From Blastocatellia bacterium (lineage in GTDB: Bacteria; Acidobacteriota; Blastocatellia; Chloracidobacteriales; JADJPF01), in assembly GCA_016713405.1 (NCBI GenBank), contig JADJPF010000003.1:1-64000 (forward strand): a stretch of 64,000 nucleotides of DNA, in the 5' to 3' direction. Shown in pieces: positions 35,898-45,838 of the stretch; the first letter of the stretch is position 1; the number at the start of each line of letters is the position of its first letter. The notes under the pieces were generated by a model. That model saw only the letters and a list, made by a program, of their open reading frames with translations. It made no database searches and was not told the DNA's origin. Made by a program: the position numbers and the translations under genes.

Positions 35898-36998
35898 CTA
35901 TTTTTTAGCTGGCTCAGTTTTTGCGCCAGATGGGTTGTTTTCTGTTTTTGGTTTTTGATCCCCTGTAGATTTTGTTGGTTGATTTGCTGTTGCTGTTGGA
36001 TTTACAGCTACTGTGCTAGTTGTTGGTGCTGTTGTCACCGCTTTATTAGGAGTATTGCTAGTAACAACAGGGGTTAAAGTTCTCATATAAGAAATTAACT
36101 GTAGTATTTGCTCTTCCGTAATTAAGCCTTTATAAGTTGGCATATTGCTAGGAAAGCCTTCTACAACTTTAGCATTAGGATCTAGTAAGGATTCTCGTAG
36201 ATATCGTTCATCTGCCGTTAAGGAGTTACCATTGTCTAAACGGACTTGTTTACCATAAATACCTTCTAAATTTGGCCCCTTAGTTGCGGATTGTGGGCTA
36301 TGGCAACTAACACATCCTAGGGTTTTGAAAAGTTTTTGACCAGCTTCCGTCAAAGAAGCATCATTGCTATTACTTAACCAATTTTCATAGTCTTTTTGTT
36401 CCATCACTATTATAGAACCAATCATACCAGAGTGTTTAGTTCCACAATATTCAGCACAAAATAGATGATATTTTCCCGGTTTAGTGGCTTCAAACCACAT
36501 TTTTGAATAGCTACCAGGGATCACATCAGCTTTGATGCGAAAAGCAGGTATATAAAAGCTATGAAGAACATCCTCAGAAGTCATAGTCAATCTAACCGCT
36601 TTACCAACAGGAACATGCAATTCATTTATTTCACGATGTCCATTGATATGTTGCATTTTCCACATCCACTGTTTACCAGTAACATAGATATCCATAGCCT
36701 CTTTAGGTGGGGAAGCCATCTTGAAAAAGATTATTGCTCCCCAAAAAAACATCACAAAAGAAATACCTAAAGGTATAACAATCCAAGTTATTTCTAGTAA
36801 AAGGTTAGAGACAGTCATAGGTGGACAGTCAGCATCAGAGCGACGACGATACTTAATCGCAAAAAATGCTATTAAACCTGAAACTAATACTGTAAAAAAT
36901 GCTGAGACTACCGTTAAAAACAAGTAAAGTAAATCTACTTGTAATGCAAAGGTGGAAGCCTGTTCTGGAAGAAATGGTACACCCGAACTTAACTGCAT
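35898..36998 (-). CDS. ctaC: Cytochrome c oxidase subunit II with fused cytochrome c domain
   Basis: This subunit accepts electrons through its own haem c and CuA. Two membrane helices lie in residues 15-110. The CuA site is FCAEYCGTKHSGMIG (CxxxCxxxHxxM) near 180. A haem c motif, CVSCHSP, lies near 230, with the distal Met probably in PSNMPTYKGL. This is the caa3 layout. After the haem domain a tail of about 55 residues is rich in Thr, Pro, Lys and Asn (TTAPTTSTVAVNPTATANQP and onward), low in complexity and unusual for the family. It lies just upstream of subunit I (8 bases) and downstream of SCO. Confidence 0.95.
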   Translation of the reverse strand: MQLSSGVPFLPEQASTFALQVDLLYLFLTVVSAFFTVLVSGLIAFFAIKYRRRSDADCPPMTVSNLLLEITWIVIPLGISFVMFFWGAIIFFKMASPPKEAMDIYVTGKQWMWKMQHINGHREINELHVPVGKAVRLTMTSEDVLHSFYIPAFRIKADVIPGSYSKMWFEATKPGKYHLFCAEYCGTKHSGMIGSIIVMEQKDYENWLSNSNDASLTEAGQKLFKTLGCVSCHSPQSATKGPNLEGIYGKQVRLDNGNSLTADERYLRESLLDPNAKVVEGFPSNMPTYKGLITEEQILQLISYMRTLTPVVTSNTPNKAVTTAPTTSTVAVNPTATANQPTKSTGDQKPKTENNPSGAKTEPAKK

Positions 36999-37043
36999 AA
37001 TTTAACCTTACCTTTAATTATTTATCAGAAACTTAGGTTAATC

Positions 37044-37877
37044 TTAATTTGGCTGTAACTTTTTTTTCTTACGATCATTTCGTATTGTATTAATAATGAA
37101 AGCAGCAATAATAATTACTGTAATTGTTCCAGCCAAACGTACTACATTCATTACTGCGGCACCATATTTGCCAGTTTTAGGATCATAGTGGTAACACATC
37201 AGTAAAAGTTGATCTACAGGTGAGCCAATTTTATTTTCTGATGCTTCAACTAAACCTAATCTTAGATCTCGTGGAGGATATTCAACTCCATAAAAATAGC
37301 GGGAGGTTTTTCCCTCTGGAGTTAGAACAATTACTCCGCTAGCATGTGCAAAAAGATCTTTTTCTGCATCATAAACATATCGAAATCCAACTGTTTGAGT
37401 TAAAGTTTTTATTGAACTTTCTTCACCCGTTAAAAAATGCCACCCCGCTTCTGTTCCTTTAGTGACATATCGTTCTAGGTAACTTCTCTTTTTTCCTGTA
37501 GCTAATTCAGGAGTTTCTCTTGGATCAAAACTAACTACTAAAACATCAAACTCTTTTCCTACAGTAAAAGAAAGAGTATTTAAGGATTGAATCAGTCCAT
37601 TAAGTACCAAAGAACATAACATTGGGCAGTTATAGTAAATTAAGGCTAATACTACTGGTTTCTTACCAAAATAATTTTGTAGCGTAACATTCTGCCCATT
37701 CTCATCACGAAAAACCAATTCCAAAGGAAGTTGCTGATTAAGACGCTGGTCAATACCAATATCATTTAATACTGGTGGACGTGTATTAGGAACAGCTTGA
37801 GGCAACTCTGGCTTTGTTACTTGTGCTGGCACAGAAAGAGCTAGCATCAGCATAAGTATTACAGCTAGCAACCTCAT
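37044..37877 (-). CDS. SCO1/SenC-family copper chaperone
   Basis: SCO proteins deliver copper to the CuA site of oxidase subunit II or keep its cysteines reduced. A signal peptide covers residues 1-18. The thioredoxin-like fold has the copper motif YYNCPMLCSLV (CxxxC) near 82 and the conserved His in LFAHASGVIVLTPEG near 178. A C-terminal membrane helix (AGTITVIIIAAFIINTI, about 250-266) would anchor it with the domain in the periplasm. The 277-residue gene overlaps the end of the small membrane-protein gene upstream by four bases and precedes subunit II, as expected for an oxidase assembly gene. Confidence 0.92.
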   Translation of the reverse strand: MRLLAVILMLMLALSVPAQVTKPELPQAVPNTRPPVLNDIGIDQRLNQQLPLELVFRDENGQNVTLQNYFGKKPVVLALIYYNCPMLCSLVLNGLIQSLNTLSFTVGKEFDVLVVSFDPRETPELATGKKRSYLERYVTKGTEAGWHFLTGEESSIKTLTQTVGFRYVYDAEKDLFAHASGVIVLTPEGKTSRYFYGVEYPPRDLRLGLVEASENKIGSPVDQLLLMCYHYDPKTGKYGAAVMNVVRLAGTITVIIIAAFIINTIRNDRKKKKLQPN

Positions 37878-38347
37878 CTTAATCTCCTCTCAAAAATCTG
37901 CCCACTACTTTGATCTGAAGGCATTTTTTCTGCTTTATCCAGAAAGTTTTGAGCTTCATTTTCTGGTCTTGTTTCAACTCCTTTTTGAACTAATTTATCT
38001 ATTGCTTGTTCAATAGGAAGTTTTTCAATACTTGCATCACCTTCTTTAAGAATTTTCTCTTCTTTAGCTCTAAACTTTTTTAAGTCTCCCGCCTGACTAG
38101 CATTTGTTTGGAGTATAGGTTTTGGTGGCAAATTAGATCTTTGTTGATACATAGTGTTAAGGGGAGGATTATTTTTATCTTCCCACCAGGCTAAAGCCTC
38201 AAATAAGCCTACTGTAGCAATATAGATAACTACTGTAGTAACAATTAGAACAACACTAAATTTAACTATTGCACTAACATCAATATCTTTATCCTCTAAA
38301 TCCATACGAGGATATTTTTTGTGTCCAGTATCATCAGTGTTTGCCAT
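37874..38347 (-). CDS. Small single-helix membrane protein of the ACIII/caa3 cluster
   Basis: This 157-residue protein has one membrane helix (about residues 29-50, VKFSVVLIVTTVVIYIATVG) with a short acidic N-terminal arm (MDLEDKDIDVS) and a charged, Pro-rich and helical C-terminal region (NNPPLNTMYQQRSNLPPKPI, later KAEKMPSDQ). No cofactor motif is visible. Its gene overlaps actF by 14 bases and the SCO gene by four, so it is made with the complex. A structural or assembly role at the junction of alternative complex III and the oxidase is likely by position, but I do not recognise a named family. Confidence 0.8.
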   Translation of the reverse strand: MANTDDTGHKKYPRMDLEDKDIDVSAIVKFSVVLIVTTVVIYIATVGLFEALAWWEDKNNPPLNTMYQQRSNLPPKPILQTNASQAGDLKKFRAKEEKILKEGDASIEKLPIEQAIDKLVQKGVETRPENEAQNFLDKAEKMPSDQSSGQIFERRLR

Positions 38348-39419
38348 GAGCTACTGCCTCCGGTTGAATATAAGGATCACGTAATGGTATTAAAGGATTA
38401 CCTGATAGAAGTTTAAAGAATGCTCCTAACCAAATAGCTCCGATAACTCCAGTAGATACTAGTGTAAAAATAATAGAATTAATTGAAATAACTCCATTAT
38501 TAAATTGAGGGAAAACTAGCCAAAATAGATCTACTAGGTGCATAAGTAAGAGTCCAGCAGCAATAGTAGCTAGCATAGTTGGTTTCTTTTTCAAGGATCT
38601 TGAAAGCAAAATCAAGAAAGGAACAGCAAAATGTAAAACTACTAAAGCAGGGCCAACATATTGCCAACCACCAGTTCTACGGCGAATATACCAAATAATT
38701 TCTTCTGGTAAGTTAGCAGACCACATAATTAAAAGTTGTGAGAGGTTGAAATAAGCCCAAAGCATTACACAAGCAAGAAGTAATTTCCCTAGATCATGAA
38801 AGTGTTTAGGAGTAATTTTACCTTTTGCACCTTCTCGATCAGATATTCGAGAAAGCATAATTATCATAAAAGAAAAAGAACTTAGTAAACATCCTCCAAT
38901 AACTAAAATGCCAAAAATGGTAGAAAACCAATGTGGATCTAGTGACATTATCCAGTCTACTGAAGCAAAGGTTACTGTTAAAGCAGAGATTAGTAGTCCT
39001 GGGCCACTTATATTTCGGCACTTTTGAGCAACATCTATAGCTTGGTCTACTGTAGTGGTTTTATCTTGTTCAACAGAAAACTTACTTAAAAGAAAAGCAA
39101 TTGCTGACCAAATAACAAAGTAAATAACGGCTCTAACAGAAAAGAAAGTAGTATTAAGGTAATATTGTGTTTTAGTACCTAAGGTTTTAATTTCTTCTTC
39201 ATGTGTCCAAGGAAAAATATTATGGGAAAAAATTATAATTGGGATAAATAGGACAAACATTAATGGTAATGTTTTAGCAGCAGCTTCTAGCAACCGACGT
39301 ATACCGTGGCCCCAATTGCCACCTGTTAGGTGTTGAATCATTAAAATTCCTAATGATCCAATAGTAATTGTCACCCAAAAAAGATATCCGACTAAATAAG
39401 ATGGAAAGAAGTCACTCAT
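38334..39419 (-). CDS. actF: Alternative complex III subunit ActF
   Basis: ActF is a polytopic inner-membrane protein related to NrfD/PsrC that forms part of the quinol-oxidising complex. The 361-residue protein has about ten helices. Typical stretches are YLFWVTITIGSLGILMIQHL, HNIFPWTHEEE and DWIMSLDPHWFSTIFGILVI. It is shorter than ActC, as in known clusters, and its place after ActE and before SCO and the oxidase genes is the usual one. It starts immediately after ActE (0-base gap) and overlaps the next gene by 14 bases. Confidence 0.92.
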   Translation of the reverse strand: MSDFFPSYLVGYLFWVTITIGSLGILMIQHLTGGNWGHGIRRLLEAAAKTLPLMFVLFIPIIIFSHNIFPWTHEEEIKTLGTKTQYYLNTTFFSVRAVIYFVIWSAIAFLLSKFSVEQDKTTTVDQAIDVAQKCRNISGPGLLISALTVTFASVDWIMSLDPHWFSTIFGILVIGGCLLSSFSFMIIMLSRISDREGAKGKITPKHFHDLGKLLLACVMLWAYFNLSQLLIMWSANLPEEIIWYIRRRTGGWQYVGPALVVLHFAVPFLILLSRSLKKKPTMLATIAAGLLLMHLVDLFWLVFPQFNNGVISINSIIFTLVSTGVIGAIWLGAFFKLLSGNPLIPLRDPYIQPEAVAHGKH

Positions 39420-40082
39420 TTATTTGTGTCCTCCTGAATTATCTTTATTTTCTGTTTTTGGAGCATCAGTATTAGTAGGAGAACTTTGCTTTTTGGGGTC
39501 AACTACACCACTTGGAGTAAAGTCTGTCATTGTATCTACTGGTAGTGGATCAGTAGTACTTGTTTGGCTAGCTTGTAAAGCTCGAATATAAGCAATTATT
39601 GCCCATCGATCCCGAACATTTACTTGAGCAGAATAACCAGCCATTGCTCCATATCCATTACTAATAACATCAAAGTAATAGCCTACAGATTGATTACGCA
39701 GGCGTTCTTCATAAAGTGAAGCAGCCTTTTTAAAGCCTCTTTGTACAATCATTCCATTACCGCTGCCTAATTGACCATGACAAGGAGCGCAATAAATATT
39801 AAAGCGTTCTTGACCACGTTTTACTACTGTTTTATCTACAGCAAAAGGAAATGTAGCTACAAATTGACCATCTTTTTTACCTGTGTAAAGGTGGACATCA
39901 TCTCTTAGTTGTCCCCTAGCTACTGTACCAGCAACTAGTTGACGAGAAGCTTGTCCATCAGAGAAAAAGTTACTTTCCTGTAGTGGTCTGTAAGCTGGTT
40001 GATCGGCCATATCTTGGCGACAAGCATTAAATAGAAATAGGCCACAAAAAATAGCTAAAATACAGAGTTTTATTCTTGTCAT
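39420..40082 (-). CDS. actE: Alternative complex III cytochrome c subunit ActE (lipoprotein)
   Basis: ActE is a mono-haem cytochrome c that carries electrons out of the complex in the periplasm. The haem motif is CAPCHGQLGSGNG, followed by a region with FTPSG-like C-terminal sequence. I choose the ATG at 40082, giving 220 residues. From there the protein begins MTRIKLCILAIFCGLFLFNAC, a lipoprotein signal with lipobox ending in Cys, and a GAAAGAG ribosome site precedes it. The open frame extends to 40124 but would overlap actD and spoil the signal. The Ser/Thr/Pro-rich C-terminus (PKKQSSPTNTDAPKTENKDN) is low in complexity. Confidence 0.92.
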   Translation of the reverse strand: MTRIKLCILAIFCGLFLFNACRQDMADQPAYRPLQESNFFSDGQASRQLVAGTVARGQLRDDVHLYTGKKDGQFVATFPFAVDKTVVKRGQERFNIYCAPCHGQLGSGNGMIVQRGFKKAASLYEERLRNQSVGYYFDVISNGYGAMAGYSAQVNVRDRWAIIAYIRALQASQTSTTDPLPVDTMTDFTPSGVVDPKKQSSPTNTDAPKTENKDNSGGHK

Positions 40083-40113
40083 ATTTTCTGTACTCTTTCT
40101 GTGCTGTGAAAAT

Positions 40114-40650
40114 TTAGGGTTCAACTTCTGTCACCTCCACTGCACCAAGACTTTTTAAGAATTCTGCTGTGGCTTTACGGTCAAATTTTGGATCTTCAGC
40201 TTCAATACAAATAAAGAATTTATCATCTGAAGCCAGTTCAAATCTTTTTGAGTTAAAAACTGGATGATAAGGTTGTGGAAGTCCATTTAAGGCTAGCATA
40301 CTAATCACACCAGAGAATGCACCAAAAAGAACCGTTGTTTCAAAAGTAATTGGGATAAAAGAAACCCAGCTATGTAAAGGACGACCACCTATATTAATTG
40401 GATAATCAATTACCGAGGTAAAATACTGCAAAGCATAACCTAAGCAACCGCCAATTATTCCACCTATCAATACAATATATTGTATTTTGGAATGAAAGCC
40501 TATGGCCTCACCTAATTCTTCTATAGGATAAGGAGAATAGGCATCCATTTTCCTATAACCTTGTTTGTGAACTGCTGATGCAGCATCAACTACAGTTTGT
40601 GGATTATCAAACTCTGCCATCAGTCCATAAATTTTTGCTTTTTCTTTCAT
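40114..40650 (-). CDS. actD: Alternative complex III subunit ActD (DUF3341)
   Basis: ActD is a two-helix membrane subunit of alternative complex III without cofactors. The 178-residue protein shows the family pattern: IYGLMAEFDNPQTVVDAASA, then YRKMDAYSPYPIEELGEAI in the cytoplasmic arm, followed by helices at about 57-77 and 98-120. A C-terminal domain includes FFICIEAEDPKFDRKATAEF. It sits between ActC and ActE as in other clusters, with a 3-base gap to actC. Confidence 0.93.
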   Translation of the reverse strand: MKEKAKIYGLMAEFDNPQTVVDAASAVHKQGYRKMDAYSPYPIEELGEAIGFHSKIQYIVLIGGIIGGCLGYALQYFTSVIDYPINIGGRPLHSWVSFIPITFETTVLFGAFSGVISMLALNGLPQPYHPVFNSKRFELASDDKFFICIEAEDPKFDRKATAEFLKSLGAVEVTEVEP

Positions 40651-40653
40651 AAG

Positions 40654-42042
40654 TTATTCCTCGTGATGGTGAACTTTTGATTCTGGCAGTAATGTCTTAA
40701 TTTCAAACATAGGAATCATCGGCAAGAACCGGACAAATAAGATCATTAGCATAAGGAAGAATCCCATTGTTCCTATATACATTCCCCAGTCCCAAATAGT
40801 AGGCCAATAAATACCCCAAGATGAAGGTAAGAAATCACGATGTAAGCTAGTAACAACAATTACAAATCGTTCAAGCCACATACCAACGTTAACTATTAAA
40901 GAGATGACCCATAAAACAATAATATTTTGTCTAACTTTTTTAATCCAAAGAATTTGTGGCACTACGCCATTACAAAATATTAATGCCCAATAAGCCCAAG
41001 CATAAGGCCCGGTCATACGGTTATACATCATAAAGCTTTCGTATTTATTGCCACTGTACCAGGCCATAAAAGCTTCCATGTTATAGCCATAAAAAACTAT
41101 CAATCCTGTTGCAAGCATAACTTTAGCCATATTTTCCACATGGCGCATAGTTACAAAGTCTTGAAGTCTAAATAATGCACGTACAGGTAGCATAAGTGTT
41201 AGCACCATAGCAAAACCCGAATAAACCGCACCTGCAACAAAGTAAGGAGGAAATATAGTTGCGTGCCAACCTGGTATTACTGAAACTGCGAAGTCAAAAC
41301 TTACAATTGTGTGTACTGAAACAACTAGAGGGGTAGCAAGTCCTGCTAAAAGGTTATAAATAGTTTCATAACGGATCCAGTGACGAGCAGAACCACGCCA
41401 ACCCATACACATCATGCCAAAAATAACCTTTACTACTTTATTTTTAGCTCTATCTCTCATTGTTGCAAGGTCTGGAATTAGACCAACATACCAAAACAGC
41501 AAGGAAACGCTACCATAGGTAGAAACTGCAAAAACGTCCCACATCAGCGGGCTACGAAATTGCGGCCATAATGCCATAGTATTAGGGATTGGAAATAGCC
41601 AGTAAGCAGCAAACCATGGTCGTCCTGTATGAAGCAAGGGGAACATACCAGCACAGGCTACAGCAAAAAGCGTCATTGCTTCAGCAAATCGGTTAATAGA
41701 GGTACGCCATTTTTGGCCCATCAATAATAAAATAGCTGATATTAAGGTGCCTGCATGACCAATACCAATCCACCAAACAAAGTTGATGATTGCAAAACCC
41801 CAACCAACAGGAGCGTTTAACCCCCAAACACCTACGCCACGAGCTAAAAGCATTGTGACAGAAGCCATAAGGATATTAACGATTATGAAAGCAACCCCTA
41901 AACCAACAAACAAGGAAATAGGAGTGTAGCGAGTTAAAACTATAGAACTAATTTTTTCTGTAATTGTACCAAAATTGTGTCCTGGGCCAAGCACAGGAAT
42001 AACATCTTTAAGTACTGGTTCACTTGAGCTTTTTGCTTCCAT
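40654..42042 (-). CDS. actC: Alternative complex III subunit ActC (NrfD-like)
   Basis: ActC is the larger NrfD-like polytopic membrane subunit and is thought to hold the menaquinol site next to ActB. It has 462 residues with about ten helices. Typical stretches are GWGFAIINFVWWIGIGHAGT, LISAILLLMGQKWRTSINRF and GWHATIFPPYFVAGAVYSGF. It starts 2 bases after actB and ends 3 bases before actD. Key charged residues in helices would serve proton movement, by analogy with known structures. Confidence 0.94.
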   Translation of the reverse strand: MEAKSSSEPVLKDVIPVLGPGHNFGTITEKISSIVLTRYTPISLFVGLGVAFIIVNILMASVTMLLARGVGVWGLNAPVGWGFAIINFVWWIGIGHAGTLISAILLLMGQKWRTSINRFAEAMTLFAVACAGMFPLLHTGRPWFAAYWLFPIPNTMALWPQFRSPLMWDVFAVSTYGSVSLLFWYVGLIPDLATMRDRAKNKVVKVIFGMMCMGWRGSARHWIRYETIYNLLAGLATPLVVSVHTIVSFDFAVSVIPGWHATIFPPYFVAGAVYSGFAMVLTLMLPVRALFRLQDFVTMRHVENMAKVMLATGLIVFYGYNMEAFMAWYSGNKYESFMMYNRMTGPYAWAYWALIFCNGVVPQILWIKKVRQNIIVLWVISLIVNVGMWLERFVIVVTSLHRDFLPSSWGIYWPTIWDWGMYIGTMGFFLMLMILFVRFLPMIPMFEIKTLLPESKVHHHEE

Positions 42043-42044
42043 AT

Positions 42045-45000
42045 CTACCCTTTCTTAAGCTCTGGATTAGGGTTACGCAACGCAGCCAAATAAGTAGTGC
42101 GTGGTTTAGTATTTAATTCTTCAACCAGTGCATAATTTCTTTGTTCTGCTTTTAGCTTGGCAACTTTGCTTTCTGGATCATTTATATTGCCAAAGACTAT
42201 TGCCTCAGTTGGACAAACAGCCTGACAAGCTGTTACAACTTCGCCGTCTTTAATTGGACGGTTTTCTTTTTCTGCTTCTATACGTGCATAGTTAATACGT
42301 TGTACACAGTAAGTACATTTTTCCATCACACCACGACTACGAACAGTTACATCTGGATTATTAAGTAGTTTTAATACTGGTGTACTAAAATCTGTATATT
42401 GTAAATAATTGAACCGACGGACTTTATAAGGACAATTGTTAGCACAATATCGTGTCCCTACACAACGGTTATAAACCATATCATTGAGTCCTTCAGAACT
42501 ATGAGTAGTTGCATTAACTGGGCAAACTACTTCACACGAAGCATTTTCGCACTGCATACAAGGAACAGGTTGGAAGTAAGCTTCTGGATTATCTAAAGCA
42601 TGGTCATGACCATTATCAGTGTAATAGCGATCAATTCTAATCCAGTGCATATGTCGGCCAATTAAAACTTGTTCTTTACCAATAACAGGAATGTTATTTT
42701 CTGATTGGCAAGCAACAGCACAAGCATTACAACCAATACAAGTAGCTAGATCAATTGCCATTCCCCAAGCATAGCTTTTATACTCCCAAGTTGGGTACAT
42801 AGATATGTCATGGTGAGAGGAACCATGGCCGCCTTTTTTCTCTCCATGTTCTTCTTTCTTTTCTCCATGCTCAGACTTATGCTCAGAATCTCCGCCAGAT
42901 TTATAGCCAGTAAATGTACCTGTACGCAAAATGTCATTATCTCGACCTTCCATTACTTGATGACCTTGAGTACAAGCTACTTCATAGGTTTCATCTATTT
43001 TCTTGAGGTCAACTCCACCACCGGCCCAAGATTCTGTGCTAGTGCGTAGAGAATAAGCATTAAAACCTGTATTAGTACCTACACGACCTGCGTTAGTACG
43101 CCCATAACCAAGATGCAAAGTTATAGAATCATTAGCATGACCTGGAACTATCCAAGCAACAGCCTTTAGTTTACGTCCTTGATAGCTAAGTTCAACCATA
43201 TTTACATAGCTACGACCATGTTCACCGCCACTATTACCAAAGCTTCTGCTAACACCATATTTTTGAGCCGTTGCAGGACTCATCATTACAGCATTATCCC
43301 AGGTGATCTTGGTTAAAGGCTTAGGTAGTTCTTGGAGCCAGCCATTATTAGCAAAACGTCCATCAAAAAGCGTAGGATCTGGACGAAAAGCTATTTCCAT
43401 GCCTGTTGCACTGCTTTCAGGTAATTTAGCAAAAGCATCCGTTTTTAGAGTAACTGTTTTAGCAGGAAGTGCTGTATTAGCAATAAATCCATCGTGTACA
43501 GATTTGCGCCAAAAAGCTTCAAAATCGCCACCAGCTATATTTTGGCTTTGCCAATAACTACGCACAAGTTCATATCCTGATGGATCTACTTGATCGCTAA
43601 AAGCTGCAAAAAGCTCATGTGCTGATTTGGCAGTATATAAAGGAGCTATTAAAGGTTGAACAATTGATGCTGTGCCATCAAAAGCGCGGGCATCACTCCA
43701 GGCTTCTAAATAATGGGTTTCTGGAACATGCCATTGGCATAGCTCAGAAGTTTCTTCATAGTAAAGGCTATGATGAATTCTTAAAGCTGCTTTTGCATAT
43801 TTTCAGCAAACTTTAAGTCTACAGGTGCGTCATAAACTGGGTTAACACCAGCAATAACCAGCGTTGTAACTGTGCCTGCTTCTAAATCTTTTACCAAGCT
43901 ACTTAATGATTCAGCATAAGTAGCAAAGCCTTCAGGATGATAGCTGACCAAATCGGTATAAGTAACCGTTTTACCAACATTTTCTAAAGTTTGATTAATA
44001 GCATGAGCTAAAGCATGAACTGCTGGAGGTTGCTCATTACCAGCAATAACAATGCTAGCACCTTTATTGGCTTGCAGTTCACTAACAAGTGCTGTCACCC
44101 AATTTTTATAAGCTGGATTTTCTGCACCAGCACTAACACCAGCAACACCTAAAGCAGCAGCTAAAGCTTTAGCAAAGCCAGCTACATCGCTTGGTTTAAG
44201 TGGTAAGCGATGGTCAGCAGCAGAACCAGTGTTAGTAGGCATAGTTTCTACTGAATAAAGACGTAGAGCTTTTTCTTCACTTGTACGACGGCGGCGACCA
44301 AATTCACGAGCATATCTTAAACTAGCAACACCGCTATAGAGAAAATCGCTATCAAGTGAAACAACTACATTGGCTTTAGAAAAGTTATAAACTGTGTTTA
44401 CGGCTTCGCCAAAAGCTAGTTGTGCGCCTCTGCCTATAGAATCGCTAAAAGCTGGTTCATATTGATGCCATTTAGCTTTAGGATAGATTGCTAAAACAGC
44501 TTTTATTTGGTTAGCTAAAGTAGGTGAAATAACTGAGCCAGTCAAAAATCTTATTCCTGCCCCTTGGCTTTCACGTTGTTTTTCCAAGTTCTCTTTTATG
44601 GTACCAAGGAAAGCACCCCAAGTTTTAGCCTCGCGCAAATAAGTAATTGATTGGGCGCGGTCTGGATCATAGAGAGATAAAATAGAAGCTTGTCCTATTG
44701 CATCAGAGCCACCCAAACTAGCAGGATGGTCAGGATTACCTTCTATTTTTGTGGGCCGACCCATATGGCTTTCCACTAAAACACCATTTGCCATACCTGC
44801 TAGAGATATGGTGGTAGCAAAATATAGTGGTTTACCACTAACCATTTCCTCTGGTGGGCGCACATAAGGAACAATTCGTTCATTAGGTATGAGTGTTTCT
44901 GTAGGCAATTTACAAGATGCAAGTCCAGCAAAAGCAAAAGAAGCAGCCATTATTTTTAAGAATTTACGCCGACCAAAAGGATCAACCCATACTTCTGTAT

Positions 45001-45160
45001 TATCAGGAAATTCCTGTTTAGCAGCTTGTGCAAAATCTGGATTATCTGATAATTCTTCTAGGCTACGCCAAAAGGTTTTACCTTTTTCTTTAGAGAGTCG
45101 CGCACGTATAGACGCAAGATCAATAAGATCTACTTGAGGTTTTTCATTTGTATTATTCAT
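42045..45160 (-). CDS. actB: Alternative complex III subunit ActB, molybdopterin-like and iron-sulfur domains (one frameshift as sequenced)
   Basis: ActB is the large periplasmic electron-transfer subunit. The N-terminal region carries a twin-arginine motif, GRRKFLKIMAASFAFAG, followed by a molybdopterin-oxidoreductase fold. The C-terminal region has four cysteine groups for iron-sulfur clusters: CIGCNACAVAC, CMQCENASCEVVC, CVGTRYCANNCPYK and CTYCVQR with CQAVCP. As written, the frame breaks at 43785-43797, where a short A run on the coding strand is one base out. One shift restores KAALRIHHSLYYEETSELCQ and joins the pieces 43781-45160 and 42045-43565 into about 1,038 residues. Between the domains a His/Lys/Glu-rich linker (near 42810-42890) is unusual. 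It follows actA by 15 bases. Confidence 0.93.
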
Positions 45161-45175
45161 GATGCCTTTTTCAGT

Positions 45176-45838
45176 CTATCTATGACATGTAGAACAACTT
45201 GTTAGTAATTCTTTGCCCTGAATATTATATTGTTTTGCCAATTCACGGCCCTTAACTTCTTGATCAGCAGGTGGCTCCCAATCCATTTTGAAAATATCTT
45301 CTTTAGGTCTAAGTATTTTCTCTGGATTTCGATGGCAGCTTAAGCACCATTCCATCTGCAAGGTATTTTCTTTCCACATCAATGGCATTTCGTCTACTCT
45401 ACCATGACAGGTAGAACAGCCAACACCTTTATTAACATGAATACTATGGTTAAAATAGGCAAAATCAGCGAGGTTATGAACCCTCTTCCAAACTAATGGT
45501 TTACCGGTTTCAAAGCTTGTCCTAACAGGTTCAAGCATTGGACTAGTAACCCAGATTTGCGAATGACAATTCATGCAGGTTCTAGTAGGAGGGATACCTG
45601 CGAAAGCTGCATCTTCCACAGATGTATGACAGTAACGACAATCCAGCCCTAGACCACCAACATGGTGTTTATGGCTAAACTGAATTGGCTGTTCTATAGC
45701 GACTTGGGTCTGAGTTAGGTATGAAGAACGTATTATTATGACATTTACGACCCCGCCAATGGTGGCAAGTAACAAAACTAATCCAACTATACTTATTTTT
45801 GCAATATTATTAAAGCTACGGTGAAAAATTTGTGCCAT
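45176..45838 (-). CDS. actA: Alternative complex III pentahaem cytochrome c subunit ActA
   Basis: ActA is a membrane-anchored pentahaem cytochrome c and the first gene of the operon. The 220-residue protein has an N-terminal membrane helix (about 15-36, ISIVGLVLLLATIGGVVNVI). It has five CxxCH motifs in order: CRYCH, CMNCH, CSTCH, CLSCH and CSTCH. Five haems match the known ActA. It would take electrons from ActB and pass them to ActE or the oxidase. The ATG at 45838 follows a GAGA sequence; the transcript probably starts in the 517-base gap upstream. Confidence 0.95.
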   Translation of the reverse strand: MAQIFHRSFNNIAKISIVGLVLLLATIGGVVNVIIIRSSYLTQTQVAIEQPIQFSHKHHVGGLGLDCRYCHTSVEDAAFAGIPPTRTCMNCHSQIWVTSPMLEPVRTSFETGKPLVWKRVHNLADFAYFNHSIHVNKGVGCSTCHGRVDEMPLMWKENTLQMEWCLSCHRNPEKILRPKEDIFKMDWEPPADQEVKGRELAKQYNIQGKELLTSCSTCHR

